Below, piece by piece: positions 24,401 to 39,400 of a stretch of 64,000 nucleotides of DNA. Position numbers and translations under genes: made by a program. The first letter of the stretch is position 1; each line of letters begins with the position of its first letter. The DNA is taken from assembly GCA_013397115.1 (NCBI GenBank), contig VWZW01000843.1, forward strand, positions 186,001 through 250,000, in the 5' to 3' direction. The stretch comes from Edolisoma coerulescens (lineage: Eukaryota; Chordata; Aves; Passeriformes; Campephagidae). Below the pieces are notes generated by a model. The model had not been told where the DNA came from. It saw nothing but the letters and a program-made list of their open reading frames with translations, and made no database searches.

Positions 24401-27400
24401 TTGTATCTGAAGAAGGCAACAGCTTAACCAAACCTTTTTTTCCTCAGCTACTAGATAAGCCAGAGTGTTATCTGGAGTAAAAGATGATGGAAAAGGTACG
24501 AGAAATCATTACAATTTAAAAGAGAAAGTAAAATATAAGAGAAGGCTATATTCATTATTTTGTCCCACAGGTTTTTTTTTTTTCCCATCATATTAGGAAA
24601 AAAGCAGGATTTATACTATCTATCTATCTCTGTTACCCCATTATTACACCACATATCTGCAGCAGGATTTTACACATCAACTTGTAATGCTCAGACCCTG
24701 AAAAGCTAAAAGGATAAGTAGGCAGAGACCTGAACAAAAAAATATTCACTGTCCTGGAGCATCTTGATGAGGAGACAGTAGTTTGATGTATTTTTGAGCC
24801 TCCCACAGCTACTGGAAGGGGAAAAAGTCTCTCATCTAACAAGTATTAAAAACAAACTGAGACACTCTGGCTGTTTTTCAGTCACATACTAGTGTACCAA
24901 AGAACACTATTTTTACTAATCTGCATTTTCCTGACCACTTCAAGCACGCAAAGCTGCTTTCTGTTCCCTTGAGCCTACACTAGCCAGTCAAGAGAGCATT
25001 CTCAAGGACTGTAGATTTATGCCAGCCTAGAGTGACCATGAAATCACAGCCTTATGATACTACTGTTTTCACAAAAAGGTTTAAGGGGATACAACAAAAC
25101 TTTAGGTATTAACTAATAACCATGTACATTTTAAAAAGTGAGAGGTGATATTAGCTCCTGCTATACTAGTTTTCTAATGACTTCAAGCTAATGACAGTAC
25201 CTTTAACTTTAAAAAATATATATTCCTTTTGTACTGATAGCATCACTGAACTACTCTTTTTAACAGAATTTGGACGTTTCAGTATACATTAATGCAAAAT
25301 ACCTGAAGTCAAAAAACATTTGAGGTGATCACAGGTGATGCATGACACACGAGTAAGCAAAAATAAGTAAGTTCTCTCTTTTTTCCCCCAGTACGTACAT
25401 GAGCAGCTACAATCCCTTTGTTTAATATAAAGACTCACAACAAATATAAACTTAAATTGAACCCTATGTTTTATAATTTATTAAGAGAGTTGAGTTCATA
25501 TTTTACATTTAGGAATAGTTGAAACAATTCCTAAAATCCTCAAAGTTTTATGAACATCACAGCCTCCAAAATCATACCATGGAGTCTTCTAAACCACAGT
25601 GTAAACTGTGGAAAAAAGGATGACTTTAGATGTGCCTGAAAAGAATATGCAGAGACTGCTCATTTTGGAAGTAAATCTTTAACAGTAAATCACAGGAAAG
25701 CATATAAAATCTGAGTTCTCAGCCAATACAGTCAATTCTCTGCAGCTCAGACACAGATTCCCAATCTTAGACTCAAAATGTATCATTCATTATTTTCTAT
25801 GCAACTTGACAGTTGCATGCTGGCTCACAGTAGCATGCTGGCTCCTATAAGTGCCATTCTACTAGGGATAACTCTTACCTGGCATTATGAGTGCCTAGTT
25901 TATGACTGTAATCTGCAGAGTAACCTCTGGGTTCCTAAGCCAAAAAGCTATCAGGAATCGGGAGAAAAGAAAACTTGGATTTTGAGAATCACAGTCATAC
26001 TCAATTCACCTGGTGATAGCTGATTTGGACCAAGTCAGTGCAAATAATGCTGTTACACACCACACTTGGCTGACAAGGCAAAAGTAAAAGAAGCAAGGTA
26101 GCAGCTAGGAGCTGGAAATAATTCTTTTCAGGGTTCTGAAATTCCTGTGCAGGGCTAGGGTACCAGAACATAAATGCAGAACAGTAGTTTCTCCTAATTA
26201 TTCCAGAAAGAATGATTTAGAAAGAAATAATCAAAGACTAATATTAAGAGAATGCAACATAGGTTTACGCCACTAACTGGGCAAGCTACCAATAACAGGA
26301 AAACAACTGAAGTAGGAGACCTTTAGAAGACCTGCAATGAATAAATCCAAACCAGGTACCTGCTCAAGGTGGCACATTTCCCATTTCTAAATGTTTAGCA
26401 TAGCAATTGAAAAGACTGCCATTTAAAAACCTGGTGACATTAAACACAATTTCTTTGTATTTGCATTGCTACCACAGATAATGGTTTCAGCGCAGGCACA
26501 ACCATCAGATGCTGCGGTAACACACCCCGGCGCGTCTCTAAGTGGACGGCAGGCTGCCTGAACAAAGCTGCCTGTGCCCAGGCACCACCCAGCCTGCTCA
26601 GCCCCAGCAGGACCACCTGCAGTGGTGCTACATGCGGGGCAATTTGCCCTGTGTGGGTCATTCTGCATCGGCAGCTAAGCTAGAAAGAAATCACACTTAT
26701 GACATTTACATAGTATCTCTTCACAGAGTTAACAAAAATAGTAACACACAAAAGAGCGATTACTTCCTCCAACTTGCTGGACAGAAGAGAAAGCTCAACT
26801 TTTAAATCCTACAATGATCTAGATTACCTGACTCGTGCTATTAAAGGAACAGAAATAAGCATTAAAAAGTGAAAAATAATGACTTTACGCTTTTAAGTTC
26901 CCACCTAAAAGAATGAATGTCCCCTAAATGCATACGCCCTCACACAAATTTTAGGAATATACTTTAAATTCTTTAAACTACTATGACTCTTTTAAACATA
27001 CGATTTGACAGATTGATAATAAAGTAGCAACATAACATTTTGAGCCTAGAGTATAAACTGCATTCACAAATGGCTTCAACAACATTTCCCAAGTGTTAAA
27101 ATATTTTCCCTTTTTTTGATGAAAATATCTATTCCAGGAAAATTTAATTTTTCAAAGATGATTGGCTGTTAAAAAAACCCTAACAGCCAATTAAAAGATG
27201 AAAACCTAACTGAAACCCAAGTGCATTTTGTTTTTCGCTATTTGGATCCTCCCCAGCGGAGAGTCAGGAAAACTAGTAAGGAGGTGCTAGAGCAGACACC
27301 TGATGCCACTGATATAAAATAAGTAAGTTGCAAACACTAGTCTCTAATTATTTCATCCTGTTCCAATGAGCCATTTCCAAGCAGGTCTTGAGCCAAAGTT

Positions 27401-30400
27401 GTTACCTTTGCTAAAAGAGAAAGGTCATTCCTCTGCCCACTCTTCCCCACTGCTCTTGGTCCCATGTTCCTGCCGCCTAACTCAAGCCAGCTTTGGTATT
27501 TGGAGCTATGGTCACACAACGCCCACTCCACTCATTACAGAAAAGGGGCAGGGGAGATCAACAAGAAACAGAAAAAACTCAATGTTTTAGTAGGACAGCG
27601 AGCTGAATCTGTTTCTCCTCTGAAAACAGAGGCTCCAGAGCCACTGACAGAGGGAAAGCAAATCAACAGAAGGTACCAGGAACATTTCTGCAGCCGCTAA
27701 TTGTTAATTTGACTAAGTAATCATGGAACAACTACAGACTTTAAACACTACAGCCTTCAAATATCCAAGAAGTTGGGCTGACAGGTTGAAGAAAATTATT
27801 CTGCTTAGAAATTGCAAGAGTTGGCTGGCTTAGAAGGTTGCAAGAAAGACTAATTTTGTTTATCTCTAAGAATCGAATTTGGTTCCCCCATTCCTACCAA
27901 GGATCACTACTTGTAGATGAGTTTCCCACCTCAGTGACTATCCTTTGACAAGGCCCAAATCACTCATATGCACCTGTGACTATTTTGTCATTACTCATTA
28001 GTCAGAAAATGTGCAAACCGCTTGCACAGATGCACAAGTAATGCAGTGTAGAAAAAAAAAAACCACAAAAGAGAATAATGCTTTAAAAACAACAACAACA
28101 AAAGAAGACATGTTTTGATAAAGAAACAACACAGAGAAAAAAAAAGGGAACTTCCTCTGGAAAACAGAACCAGTAAGATGGGGAAAGAGAAGATAATGCA
28201 AAATATGAAATATAACTCCAAAGGAAAAAACATGAAGTGCAAGGGAGAGGAGGGGGGAAAAGTGTTTATTCTTAGAAGCTGTGCTAATATCGGCATTCCC
28301 AAACAGTCCTCCTCATAACCAAATGCACAAGTAAAGTTATGCTAATTTCCTCTCAATACTCAAAGCTTTTAATCTTTTCCTATAAAAAAGCCTAAATGAA
28401 ACAAGCTTAAGAAGGATTCTGAAAGTAGCATTTACAGAAAAAAATAAGAAGTTATGCATGAAAGAATAAGATGACCAAGACTGAATTATTCTGAGATTGC
28501 AATTTCATAATTCACGATTATACATAGCAGGAGGATATGAATAGGTCAACAGGCCTGCTTGGACATAAGGAAGGGAGGAAAGAACTGCTGCTTACAGCTG
28601 CCACACATGGCTCTGGTAGGCATTAACAGATGGCTAGGACTGCTTTTCCTTTAACGTTATGCAATGTTGCTGCAAGGAAGCAATACCATGATCAAAATCA
28701 GACACTCAAATTCTGAATGGTGACCAAGATAATTGAGACTTAAAGAGAAAATACTAACAAGTTTTAAAATAAAAACTTAAGAAATAAAAGTACTACCTTC
28801 CATAAAATACTGGATACTATTGCCTCTGTTTCTTAACAGAAACAAAATAATTTCTTTTTAAATTGATGACTACACTATTTTCATATCTGGCTGCAGTCAG
28901 AGAATCATAATAAAACTGGAAGTGACTGCAATTATTTCAGGGAAGCTAAATAATAAACCTCATGTATGTGTGTTACGTTTAGCAGGGACTACTGGAGGTT
29001 AGTATTAAATAATTCCTTCCCCCATATTTGGGTGTTCAATTTCCCTGCTCTTCATTTACTACAATATAGTGCTTTTTAGTTTGCTCTCCCAGTTTTCCTC
29101 CTACTTTTAAAAAGGTACAAGAATCTATACAGACAAATTCATGTATAGTTATTTGCATACTATAAAGACCCACATTCATTTATATACATAAAGACCAGTC
29201 ACTCATGAACTTACATTACTAGAAAAATGGACATAAAATAAGTACAAGCAAATCAATCAAACACAAAATAAATACAATAAAAAAGAGATACTCCTGGTAT
29301 TTTAATATTTTTAATGAAAGATCCTCTTCTAAAGTTTATGGTAACTTTCCTTTCCCTACCCCTTCAACTAATTCTGCAACAGAAAAAGTCACAGAAATAG
29401 AGGCTAAAATGTCTTCGTCTTAGAGAGAATCACAATTAATTCTTTACAGGCATAAGAAGAGTAGCTTTTTCTTCTCTAGAAACCAGTTTCTCCCAACATT
29501 CACTGCTGCAACAGCTAATCTAACTGTTGATTGTCATCAAGTGGAAACAGTCTGATCCTTCTCATATTCACACAAAGACCTACCCCAGAAAGTTAATTCT
29601 CTAGGGCTATGTAGGTTCATAACTCTGAGGAGCCAGAGTTCAGCAGCTATGAGCTGTTAGATTGTCTGGACCGGGATGATTCATGCACACCTAAAGTTTA
29701 GCTAACCCGTGCTAGAAAATTTCCACCTAAACCAGACTACATTCTCCATGGAAAAAAAAAAGCATGCCTTACCACTTTTTTTATTAACTAATCAAATGAT
29801 GCAAAAAAAAGTTCAGTGTCTGGCTTACAAATATATACCATCAGACTCGCCTTACTTTGATCCTTAACCATTAAGACTAGGACTCTCCCTGCCCCATTAT
29901 AGCATTAAATTACACAAAATGAGTATGACAGGACAAAATAAACTTCCATTCAATGGTATTTCTGCTACTGTTTTCCACTACTTTTTACATATTACTGCAT
30001 TTTCTGTTCGGTTTACCTCCTACAATTTCGGTCTATTTGCACAGTTTCTTGACACACTAAAAGAAAAGATGCATTTATGAAAATCCCCAGAGAAGCTAAT
30101 TATAGAATACATAAACAATGGAAATAAATCTGTACCTAATACTTAATCTTTTTTTTAATCTATCTGTAGTTTAAGTTGACAATGCTTTCTTTAAAAAGTG
30201 GTGAAATACATTGAGAAAAGCCTCACCTCAAACACCATAATGTGGTCCTTTTGCTGCTACAGATTTCCACCCACAAGCAAGTCAGCCATCACACAGAGAG
30301 CATAATCCTGCATACTCTCCAACATAGATCTAATTTTTTACATAACGAGTTAGAGATGCTCAACTAGAGCCCTTAATCCAACCATGTTAGGCAGAGGTCA

Positions 30401-33400
30401 GAGCTCATATGATTTAAAGGACGGTTGACAATGAGGAAGTTTTGTTTCTTCAAAACAAGCACTCGCAACCAGTCAACTGCTTTCTAGTCATTTCCTTGAA
30501 GATGCCCCTAAATTGAACAGAGTTATACTTTAGGAAGCCATAGCATCACAAATAGGCTTTTCAAGGGGCTTTGTATTTGCACACACAGCATCAAAAGCAA
30601 GTGCTATTTAAAAGAGCTACATTTACTAGCATTTGTAAAGGTTAAAAAAATTATAAGCTTAAAATGTTATGGTGTAAAGCTCACTATAAAGCTTTTGTTT
30701 AGTCAGCAACTTACATTAACATGTACATTTATCTTTTTGGCTTTCTTTTCACAGAGTGTTGCATTATGTTCTCAGCCAAAAATCTAAGGATTTTGGCAAA
30801 AATGAAACTATTCTTTTTCCAAGTGATTTACACAGGTCTAGGTCTCAGAATACGTAAGTTTACAGAGCCATTAACGTAAAAAAAAGAAAATCCCTGAAAG
30901 ACCTAGCATTAAGAGTCAGTCATGAGGTTAATGTAAAACCATTTACATATTTCACTCTTTTAAAGAGCTAAACTTCAAAAATGCACCCAAGTATATATCT
31001 AGCTCAACCCTGATACTCAGCCACTTGGGAGAAAAAACAGTCCTCTTTTTAAAATTCACAGACAAGTGTATTCTTAAAAATCTTTTTCAAAGGTAAATGT
31101 TTTTTTCATTCATCAAGAATTAGAGCACCAGCAAGTTCCCATGACAAAATGAGCAGTCAGCCTAGCTATAGATGCTCTTTTCTCCTTGGCAGATAGAGAA
31201 AGAAGTTAGTACAAGTTGTGCTCAATCCTTACAAGAAATTTCAAATCACCATTCCCATCTCAACCTTGTAGTAGCCAATGGAGCCTCACATCAACAGCCA
31301 GCAGAGCAAACTCCTATTCCCACGTAGGATAAACACATCAAGGAAGTGCATGAAATGGGCTTCTAGTCATGCTAATAGTCAATCTTCTGCAGGAAATGAG
31401 ACAGCTCAGCAAATCCATGGTCTAACACTTAAGAATGGTCCCATTCTCTCCAGCTCCTCACTCTCCAAACCAGGACTGCCAGCTCACTGTCTACCTTCTG
31501 TCAGTACTTTAGTGCACTTGATCCTTCCATGAGTAGGCTTAGTAAACTGGCAGAAAGTTATTCAGCACAGTTTTTTTTACTGGATGCATTTTCTACTGAT
31601 TTACTTCCCTGAACTGGCTCATCCTGGGACCAGACAAGCATCACTGGCATACGAGTGCAGCTGGAAGCATCTAAATCACAATCAGCTTAAGACAAGCTGA
31701 AAGTGACCCGCCATCAGGCAGGTGATCACACTCCTGGTCCTGGCTGCACCTTCTCCATCACCTCTTACCCATTCTCACAACAGCACAGTAACAGTGTCAG
31801 ATCACGTCAGACTCACCAAGCAAGTACCACCCCAAGTCACCTACTGGCCATACAACTGCAAGAGCTCACCCCAAGAAGGGTGAGGAGCTGTGCCTGGGTT
31901 CCACCATGGCTTCAGACCCGCTTAAACTCCACCTGAAAATCACATCCTTCAGAGCCAGCAATGCAAGTGTTCTCAGAGCGCGCTTGGATGTCCTCCCTCT
32001 CTTCCTACTGCGCTCCCTCCTTGAGTCATCTTCTCCTGATCTTGAGCAGCTTTCCAAGCTCTGACCATAGCATTCCCACTACCCTCCATTTTTGGTACCT
32101 CCTCCCTTATAGAGAGGATCAAGGAAACACTTCTACATACCTCAGGGCATCCTACAAGCGTAGGAAGAAATGACTAGATTTCAAAATTGCAGAAGACAAA
32201 TTGTAGTCTAATGTTACACCACATACTGGGCATGACAGGCCCAAGGCTCCAATTCAGCCAGACCCCCTTTGACTTCAGAAAAAACTTTCTACTTTGCTCC
32301 AGTCTCATTTGTAATATATCCCAGTGACTCCCTCAACTACAAGGATACCATGAAAGTCAAATCTTTATCTCATATTGTCTTTAAAAAGCCACAGAGGACA
32401 GTGTGCATGCTGAAATATCAGTTACTGAGGCTGCTCCTATCTAAACATGTCAGTACCAATGGCAATATTGTTCAGTTTTCAAGAAAACAGCAAACAAACG
32501 TTTTCCTCCTTAATTCTGTAAACTGCCTTCCACATTCATAAAGTCTCATTACTTTCCTAAGCAAATAGGCAAACACAGTGAAACAAGTGCTGTTGAAAGA
32601 CTAATCTTCTGTGAAATCTGAGAGAAATAAGGCCTGTGCTTAATAAGTAAAGGCAAACTGAATCAACACAAAGTTGGGTCAAACCAGATGTTTATCACTT
32701 ATGCATTAAGAGGGCCTGTCTCAAAACAAATTTTTAACTTTAAAATCAATTACTGTCCAAATCAAAAGAAAATATGTAGAACAAAAACTGTAAATAGTTG
32801 AAAACTAGTTAAAGCGTTTTACCAGACGCCCAAGAAAACACGATTTTACCACTGAGAAAAAGACTAGAGTGGTGAAAAACCGCAGAGTTTACAAAGGAAG
32901 TAAGAACAACTGTAAAAAGAAAAAAAATCTTGTAAGAATGGAAAGAGAAGCATTGGCAATGACCAGACAAATCAGAAAAATACAAAAACTTGAAATGCTA
33001 GCAAAAGGATACAACACATCCCTATCTCCAGAAGGGCAAGCACCATCCTAGCAATAAAAGAAACTAACAGAAGTTGTCAAGATTAAAAAGTAAGAATGAT
33101 AGAACTGTCAATAAAAACACAAACCCACAAAATTTGAAAATATTAAGTAAGTGCAGAACAAAAACATCTGGCCAGAAAATTTAAATTGCCACAATAAAAT
33201 GCTTTCTAACAGAACAACAAGTATTAAACTTTTTAAAAATACAGGTTGTTTTGGTCAACCCAAAAGATGTGAATATTGCTATTCATGAAGCCAGAAGAAA
33301 CTCCTGCAGTCTAGATGCAAGGTGACTTGGGTTATAAATGGCTACCATTTTATGTTATTGCTGGCTTTTCTAGCTTTTGATACAGAACTGACAAAAAAGC

Positions 33401-36400
33401 AAATACTAATAATACAGCAGACTAGCAATGACTAGTATCATGGCTTCACAGGAAATTAAAGCTGTGACTTTCATTTGATAAAGTAGTAGCAATGGTCAAA
33501 CACAGCTAATGTCCAAAGTGTTTGGGTGACTATTGTCTGATATTTTGATTAAGAAATTAGAATAATAATGAAAGTTAATGTGATCTATCTTGCATGTTTT
33601 AAAAACGACACATGAGCAAGCTTTATTCTTATGATTTGCTTTGTGACTTTTATACATACTCTCCTAGTTAAGGAATATGCTCCAAAAAAACCCCTCTTGA
33701 TCTTTTCAGTATCTCCCATTTTTAAACCCCCAGAGAAGTGTCAATATGAAAACACTAAGCATCCTTCAGAGCCTGTACCTCGACCCCACCCTATTTCACC
33801 ATTGTCTGCAACCTAAAAGCAACCAACAGTTAGAGGTAAGTCTTACTGCGAGGGGAGGGTGGGGAGTGTGTGGAAAGAGAAAAAGGGGAATAACTAATAC
33901 TCTGTTTCTGATACAACTTGGGGAATGTTTGGACAGGACAAAATTAGAGTTTTTTAAATATCGACAAAAGCAAAGTCCTATCTAAAATGAAGACCCATCC
34001 TAGAAACCACCTCAAACGGATGGTCATTACCTGGGTACAAGTTTCCAGTGTGACACAGTTCCCAACAAGACCAGTACAAATATATGTATGGGGAATGATG
34101 AGCAGGAATCATAGAACGGCCTTGGTTGGAAGGGACCTTGAAGCCCATGTAGTTCCAACCCCTCTGCCACGGGCAAGGACACCTTTCACAAGAGCTCAGA
34201 GCCCCAACCAGCCTGGCCTTGAACACTTCTAGGAATAGGGCATCCAGAGGGTGTGTACTACCACAACTGTGTGACTGCCAGAATAGTGCTCTGTTCCCAC
34301 GTTCCTGCAACAGCTACTGCACTGAGAGCAAAGCCATGAAAACACTGAAAGAATGAATGAACACGAGAGACTCAAAAGGGTCAGGAGGATTGCAGACCAT
34401 AACAGTAGTGTAGGGTTCTGATAATCATCAGCATATTAAATAAATACAGACAGACCTATATTTGGATAGATATCTCTCAAGATGTAATGAACAGAAATAA
34501 ATTAAATTCAGACTAGAAACATGTTTAAGTCTTAAACAGACTAATTAAATTCAAGGGCAACTTTCCCAGCTATGCAAAATGACCTATTACTGTAGGATTT
34601 TGTTTATTTTCTTTTTTACTTTATGATTAGTATTCTAGCAATAAAAAGAATTAGTTAAAAAAACTTCAGCCTGCAATATAAGATTGGATTAGATCTGCAG
34701 TCCTCTCCAGCCTCAACCTCTGAAGCTACCCAAGATACGCAAAGCAAGGCTCAACCTTCAATATCAAGTATGCTAATTTGTCTGTCACTGTTCTGTTCTC
34801 CTTTTTAAGCAGTGTAACACGTGATACCTGATCTTTGAATGAGCTCACAAATGCAAGACTAGTCTCTGGAGTGATCCTGAATAAACAACACAGTAAATCC
34901 TGTATCTGTACAGGACAATTAAGAACAATCTGCACTCCAGTACAACCCCAGCAATATATACAGAACTCCACAGAGAATAGAGTTGGATGGTAAAGTCAGG
35001 CCTTTCACTGAAATTTTGAACAGAAAAAATAAGAGCAAAGCTATCTACAGTAGGTTTACTTGTTTTCTTCAAATCACCAACAAGGAATACAAGGATATGC
35101 TTCTAACTTCCTAGGTAGTTACAAACTGAACCACAAGGAGAGAAACAAAGATAAGAATGACGGCTTCCATCTGGAAAAATTCCTGTCAAACAGAGCCCAT
35201 AACTGCTAACATTGCTTTTCAACTTTGCAGGAAGATTGTTCTCAGACAAGACTTTTTTAATGCCAAAAGAGGTCTGTAACAAACAGTAACTTCCATCTTT
35301 CTCAAATATATTCCACACTATTTGACACTGTATATACTGTATACACTGTATATGACAATATATATACTGACATATATATTTGACACTGGCAAATGCACTA
35401 CATTGAAGTAACAAACCAGATCTTCCTCCCCAGTATTTCTTACCATTTCGAAAGAAATGCAGCCCTCAACAGCTGCAATACCTTTGGCAGTTAGGGCCAT
35501 ATTAGGCACGCATCTATAACATGTTTCAAATACAAAGGAGCATTACAAGCAAAATCCATTTTCTAAAATTCTCCTGCCTCCCCACCCGTTGAATTTCAGA
35601 ATAAAACATCCAAACCTATCATCAGCCACCACAGAACAATCAGGAATTCACTCTTATTTAGAAGATCCAAGGAATTTAAAGTCAGAGGGTCTGCTGGCCT
35701 ATTAAAATAATTTAATCAAAGGATTACAAACATAATCAGCATGAGCAGCATTCCCATATCAGGGCTACACTGTATAAAAGGAAGCAGAGCTTGCCATTCT
35801 GTCACCAGAAACCTAAACACTGGGAGAAGGAAACAAACCAGCAGGGACTACTTAGCCCAGTGTTACTGCCATGGTAGGGTGCTCTGCGCCCCTCATAATG
35901 GAGCTACCACGTCTCACTGCAGGTCAACCAATGCCACGTCCGCTCTGAGATCTACATCCACAGGGCTCCCTTTGGTCGTCCATGCACTTCCCAATCCTGC
36001 TGAAGAATTCATGTGTATGAAGCAGAGTCACTCCAATGCAGTCTACACTCCTCTACATTCACATAGTTGACACACTGCTCAGTTATCCATTTGTGGAATT
36101 AAAAAACTTGCATTTGGTCTCTAGAAAGATATCTAAACTCCAGCTGAAAACATCAACAGCTGGATAATCCACCACTGCCCTCCTTCCTTCATTACAGTGA
36201 TTACTCATCCACAGCATTTACCACTTGCGCTTTTCAATTTGATCCCATTCAACTTCACTTTCCAGTCATTGGATCTTGTAAAGCATAAACTGAATAAAGC
36301 ACTGGATTTCGCTATGAAAATATTCACACAGGGTAAAAAAAAGATAGTTCTTACTTTTTCAGATAATGTAAACAGGGCTTTTGCAGGCCTTTTACCATAA

Positions 36401-39400
36401 GGCATTATTAAAATAATTTTTAATTTTTTCCCATACTCTTCACTATTTAACAATAATTTTTGAAGACAAAACTTCATCATTAGCATTACCACATATTCAG
36501 CCAAAAATCATCTCCTTGTTCTTACACATTTTTAAACAAAGCATTATACTGGGAACTTCTGCTGAAGTGCTTGTTCATATTTGTATCCTATCAGTCAATA
36601 ACTTTTGGGATACAATTCCATGCACATGTTCCTTACCTTCAATGCACTATTTTGAATATAGCTGCACTAAGGTGTGCCTTGCTTTACCAGCATCACTTCA
36701 CATGAATTCTAGATGGTTTTGTATAGTTCCATCCTCCCTGCTTAGCACCTATCCATCTCGTCCATCTGCAAGTTTTATTAATGACAATTGTGATATTACT
36801 TTAAATAGTTAATGAAAAAAGTCTGAGCCTAGTAGACTAACTCCTCCAAGACTTCTAGGAACAATGACATTGAGGAATAATCCTAACAACTATTTCCAAG
36901 ATGTATTAGTTAGCCAGCAGTTCTCCAAGCATTTATCATATATGATGAGATCATTCTACAAGTATTACATGTGCAATTAATATTATTTGTTGTACTTCAC
37001 CACTAAAATTACCTTCATAAGCTTTGTTGTTCTACTAGTAATCTTACAGCTAGAAGAAAAGAGTGAGATCTACACTGTCATATTAAACTGAACTTGTCAT
37101 AAGAAAGAATAAATATCCTTGGAAAGAAGAGTCTATTACTTAAGTTCAACTTGCATTCATGAGGGAGGCCCAAGAACCCAGTCAGCAAGATACTACACAA
37201 ACTCCATCAAAAGCAGTCCCATCATAAGTTTCCTAAAGCATTCATATTTTCATCAGTTTCTACCTCTTCTTACCGAAATTACTGAATCGCTTTAAACTGA
37301 GTCTTTCACAAACAAATAAATAAACAGATTTCCCAGCATGCCAGTATTTAAGTAATTTTTTCACTATTTCCAAGAACCTCTTTCCTAAAACATTACTATT
37401 GTACTCATAGTATTTCATGGCAGAATGCAAAGCCTTAGAACCCATATAAAAACAAACACATCCCTTCAAAAAACCAAAAAAAAAAAACAAACCCACAAAA
37501 ACTTCAAACAATTTGAAAGTAATCCAAATTAGTCAATACAAAAAGACAGTAAGAAGCAAAAGCCTCATAAAAAGGGCACAGAAAAAATACCTGAAAAAGA
37601 TACCCAAAATAAACAACAGCACCATGAAACAAAAAAAATGGTAAAAAAATGGATTTTGACAGTCCTATAAAAAGCATCGGTCTTAAATGTATACAAATGT
37701 TGAAACTGATTATATGCTCCAACGTACGTAAGGATACTTATGTACTTACATAAGGATATGGTGCTATTTTCTTAAAAAGTGGAAATTACCAAGTATTAAG
37801 GCCCCCGACCTTCAAAAAAAAATGACTGAATATAGATGCACTGCATTGTTCAGTGGGCAGGTCTGTGACAGTACAGCTCTGCTATGACACAGAATCCTTA
37901 AGTTTTTAAAAGAGTATTTCTGGAGTGTCTGTTAACAGCCAGTCTGTCTCACCACCAACATGAAAAACGTCCTTATCTTTTAAAGCTTATCTGTACAAAG
38001 ATTTTAGGGGATAAGGAAACACTCACTGAAATCCATGTAGACACTATCTTGTGAGTAAGAGCTACTCAGATATTCAGCATTTCTGGAAAACTCAAATAAA
38101 ACTCCCTCCAAAGTAGTGATATTTACTGCACATTAAAAGACTCCAGTTGATGTTACACCACACAATATATATTAACTTTCTTTCCCATCTTTTGCAAACA
38201 CATTCAACTTTATGCATCAAAGGAACAGTATAAAATTCTACCAGATTAACTAGCTAGACTACCAATTTAAATTGAGAGATTTTAGTCCACTATACAGTAA
38301 TTACTCTAAGTTAACAAACACTAATCTTCAATCTTTAAAACACAATGGTTTTCTGACAAGTCATAAATTGTTTTTATTCCATTTTCCAGTCTTAGACTGC
38401 CTATCTCAAGTTTCCACAAGTTAAGAACACTTTCTTTCAAAGAACATCAACATCCTACAGAGTGCGGATCACTACTGAAAACTTGTGTCACTTCTGAAAA
38501 TCATCAGACACTGCTACCGAGGGTACTGCATTTAGTCTGACTCCAGTTAGGCAGAAGAAAGGTGTAGCAACAGTCTACTCACATTCCTTAAAATAAATCC
38601 CAAAAATAATTAAAAAAAAATACAAAAACAAAACCAAAAAAACAACCAAACAAAAAAACCCCAAGACACTTGGGGTTTATTGCTTTGCTAATTACTCTTC
38701 AGAACACACTGGTCATGACCACAGTTTAGAGAAGTAGAGTAGGTAAGGCACACGACCACATATAGAGGCCTACAGAGCCTCTTCAGTCATCAAATAAACT
38801 AACAGTCTTTTAAGACACTGTTTAAGGAAAAAGATACCATCTATTTAGCAAAAACTAGAGCCTGACATATGCACTTATCTGTTTTGTAGGCTGAAAAATC
38901 AATTCTTACAGTCCTTAATGTATCAGGAGACAAGTCCACATGTAAAAGCTTTTCTAAACTATTTTAAATACATTTCAAAACAATCATACTAGTCCTCACG
39001 AATACACACATGCTGCTGACAAAGGTGGGCGGCACAACAGAAAGGTAAAAAAAATGGCACAAAACGACCTCTACATGTTACCTGTAAACATTCTTCTCAC
39101 CGCCAACACACTGGAAAAAACAGACCGCTTGCTCTCAAAATAAGCCCACGCCACACCAGGAGCGCTGGGCTGGATGGGGCCAGACCCGACCTGCGGGTGA
39201 GCTGCAGACCAGTGCCATCCAAACCCAAGGGGAAACATTTATTCCTTCGCCTCCGAGTCGCTTCTCCCCGGGCTGCCGGGCCGGGGCGGGCGCCGAGCAC
39301 CGAGCGCTGCCGCTCGGGGACNCCCGAGCCCCGCTCCCGCACACCGCTCCCGCCCGGCGGGCTGCTCGCACCTCGGGGTGCAGGATGGGGACGCAGCCCG

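Larger units (their letters stand above)
22139..39371 (-). other. ZDHHC17: ZDHHC17 intron 1
   Basis: A GT-AG intron of 17,233 bp, the long first intron usual for CpG-island genes. It holds one CR1 fragment (34106-34249), A-rich simple repeats (23656-23670, about 37466-37500, 38591-38662), a TATA/CTGTATA-rich patch at about 35325-35385 and an 11-bp perfect inverted repeat at 27161-27191. Two relatively GC-rich patches, about 26510-26660 and 31690-32060, match nothing I know. No further exon is recognised. Confidence 0.85.

Noticed and set aside
26423..26805. Overlapping frames in the GC-rich patch at 26.4-26.8 kb as a possible exon
   Set aside because: Frames are open on both strands with no known domain, and no ZDHHC17 sequence is missing between exons 1 and 2.
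28895..28925. AGAATCATAATAAAACTGGAAG, resembling a CR1 3' end
   Set aside because: The match is short, the diagnostic block after it is absent, and the flanks look unrelated.
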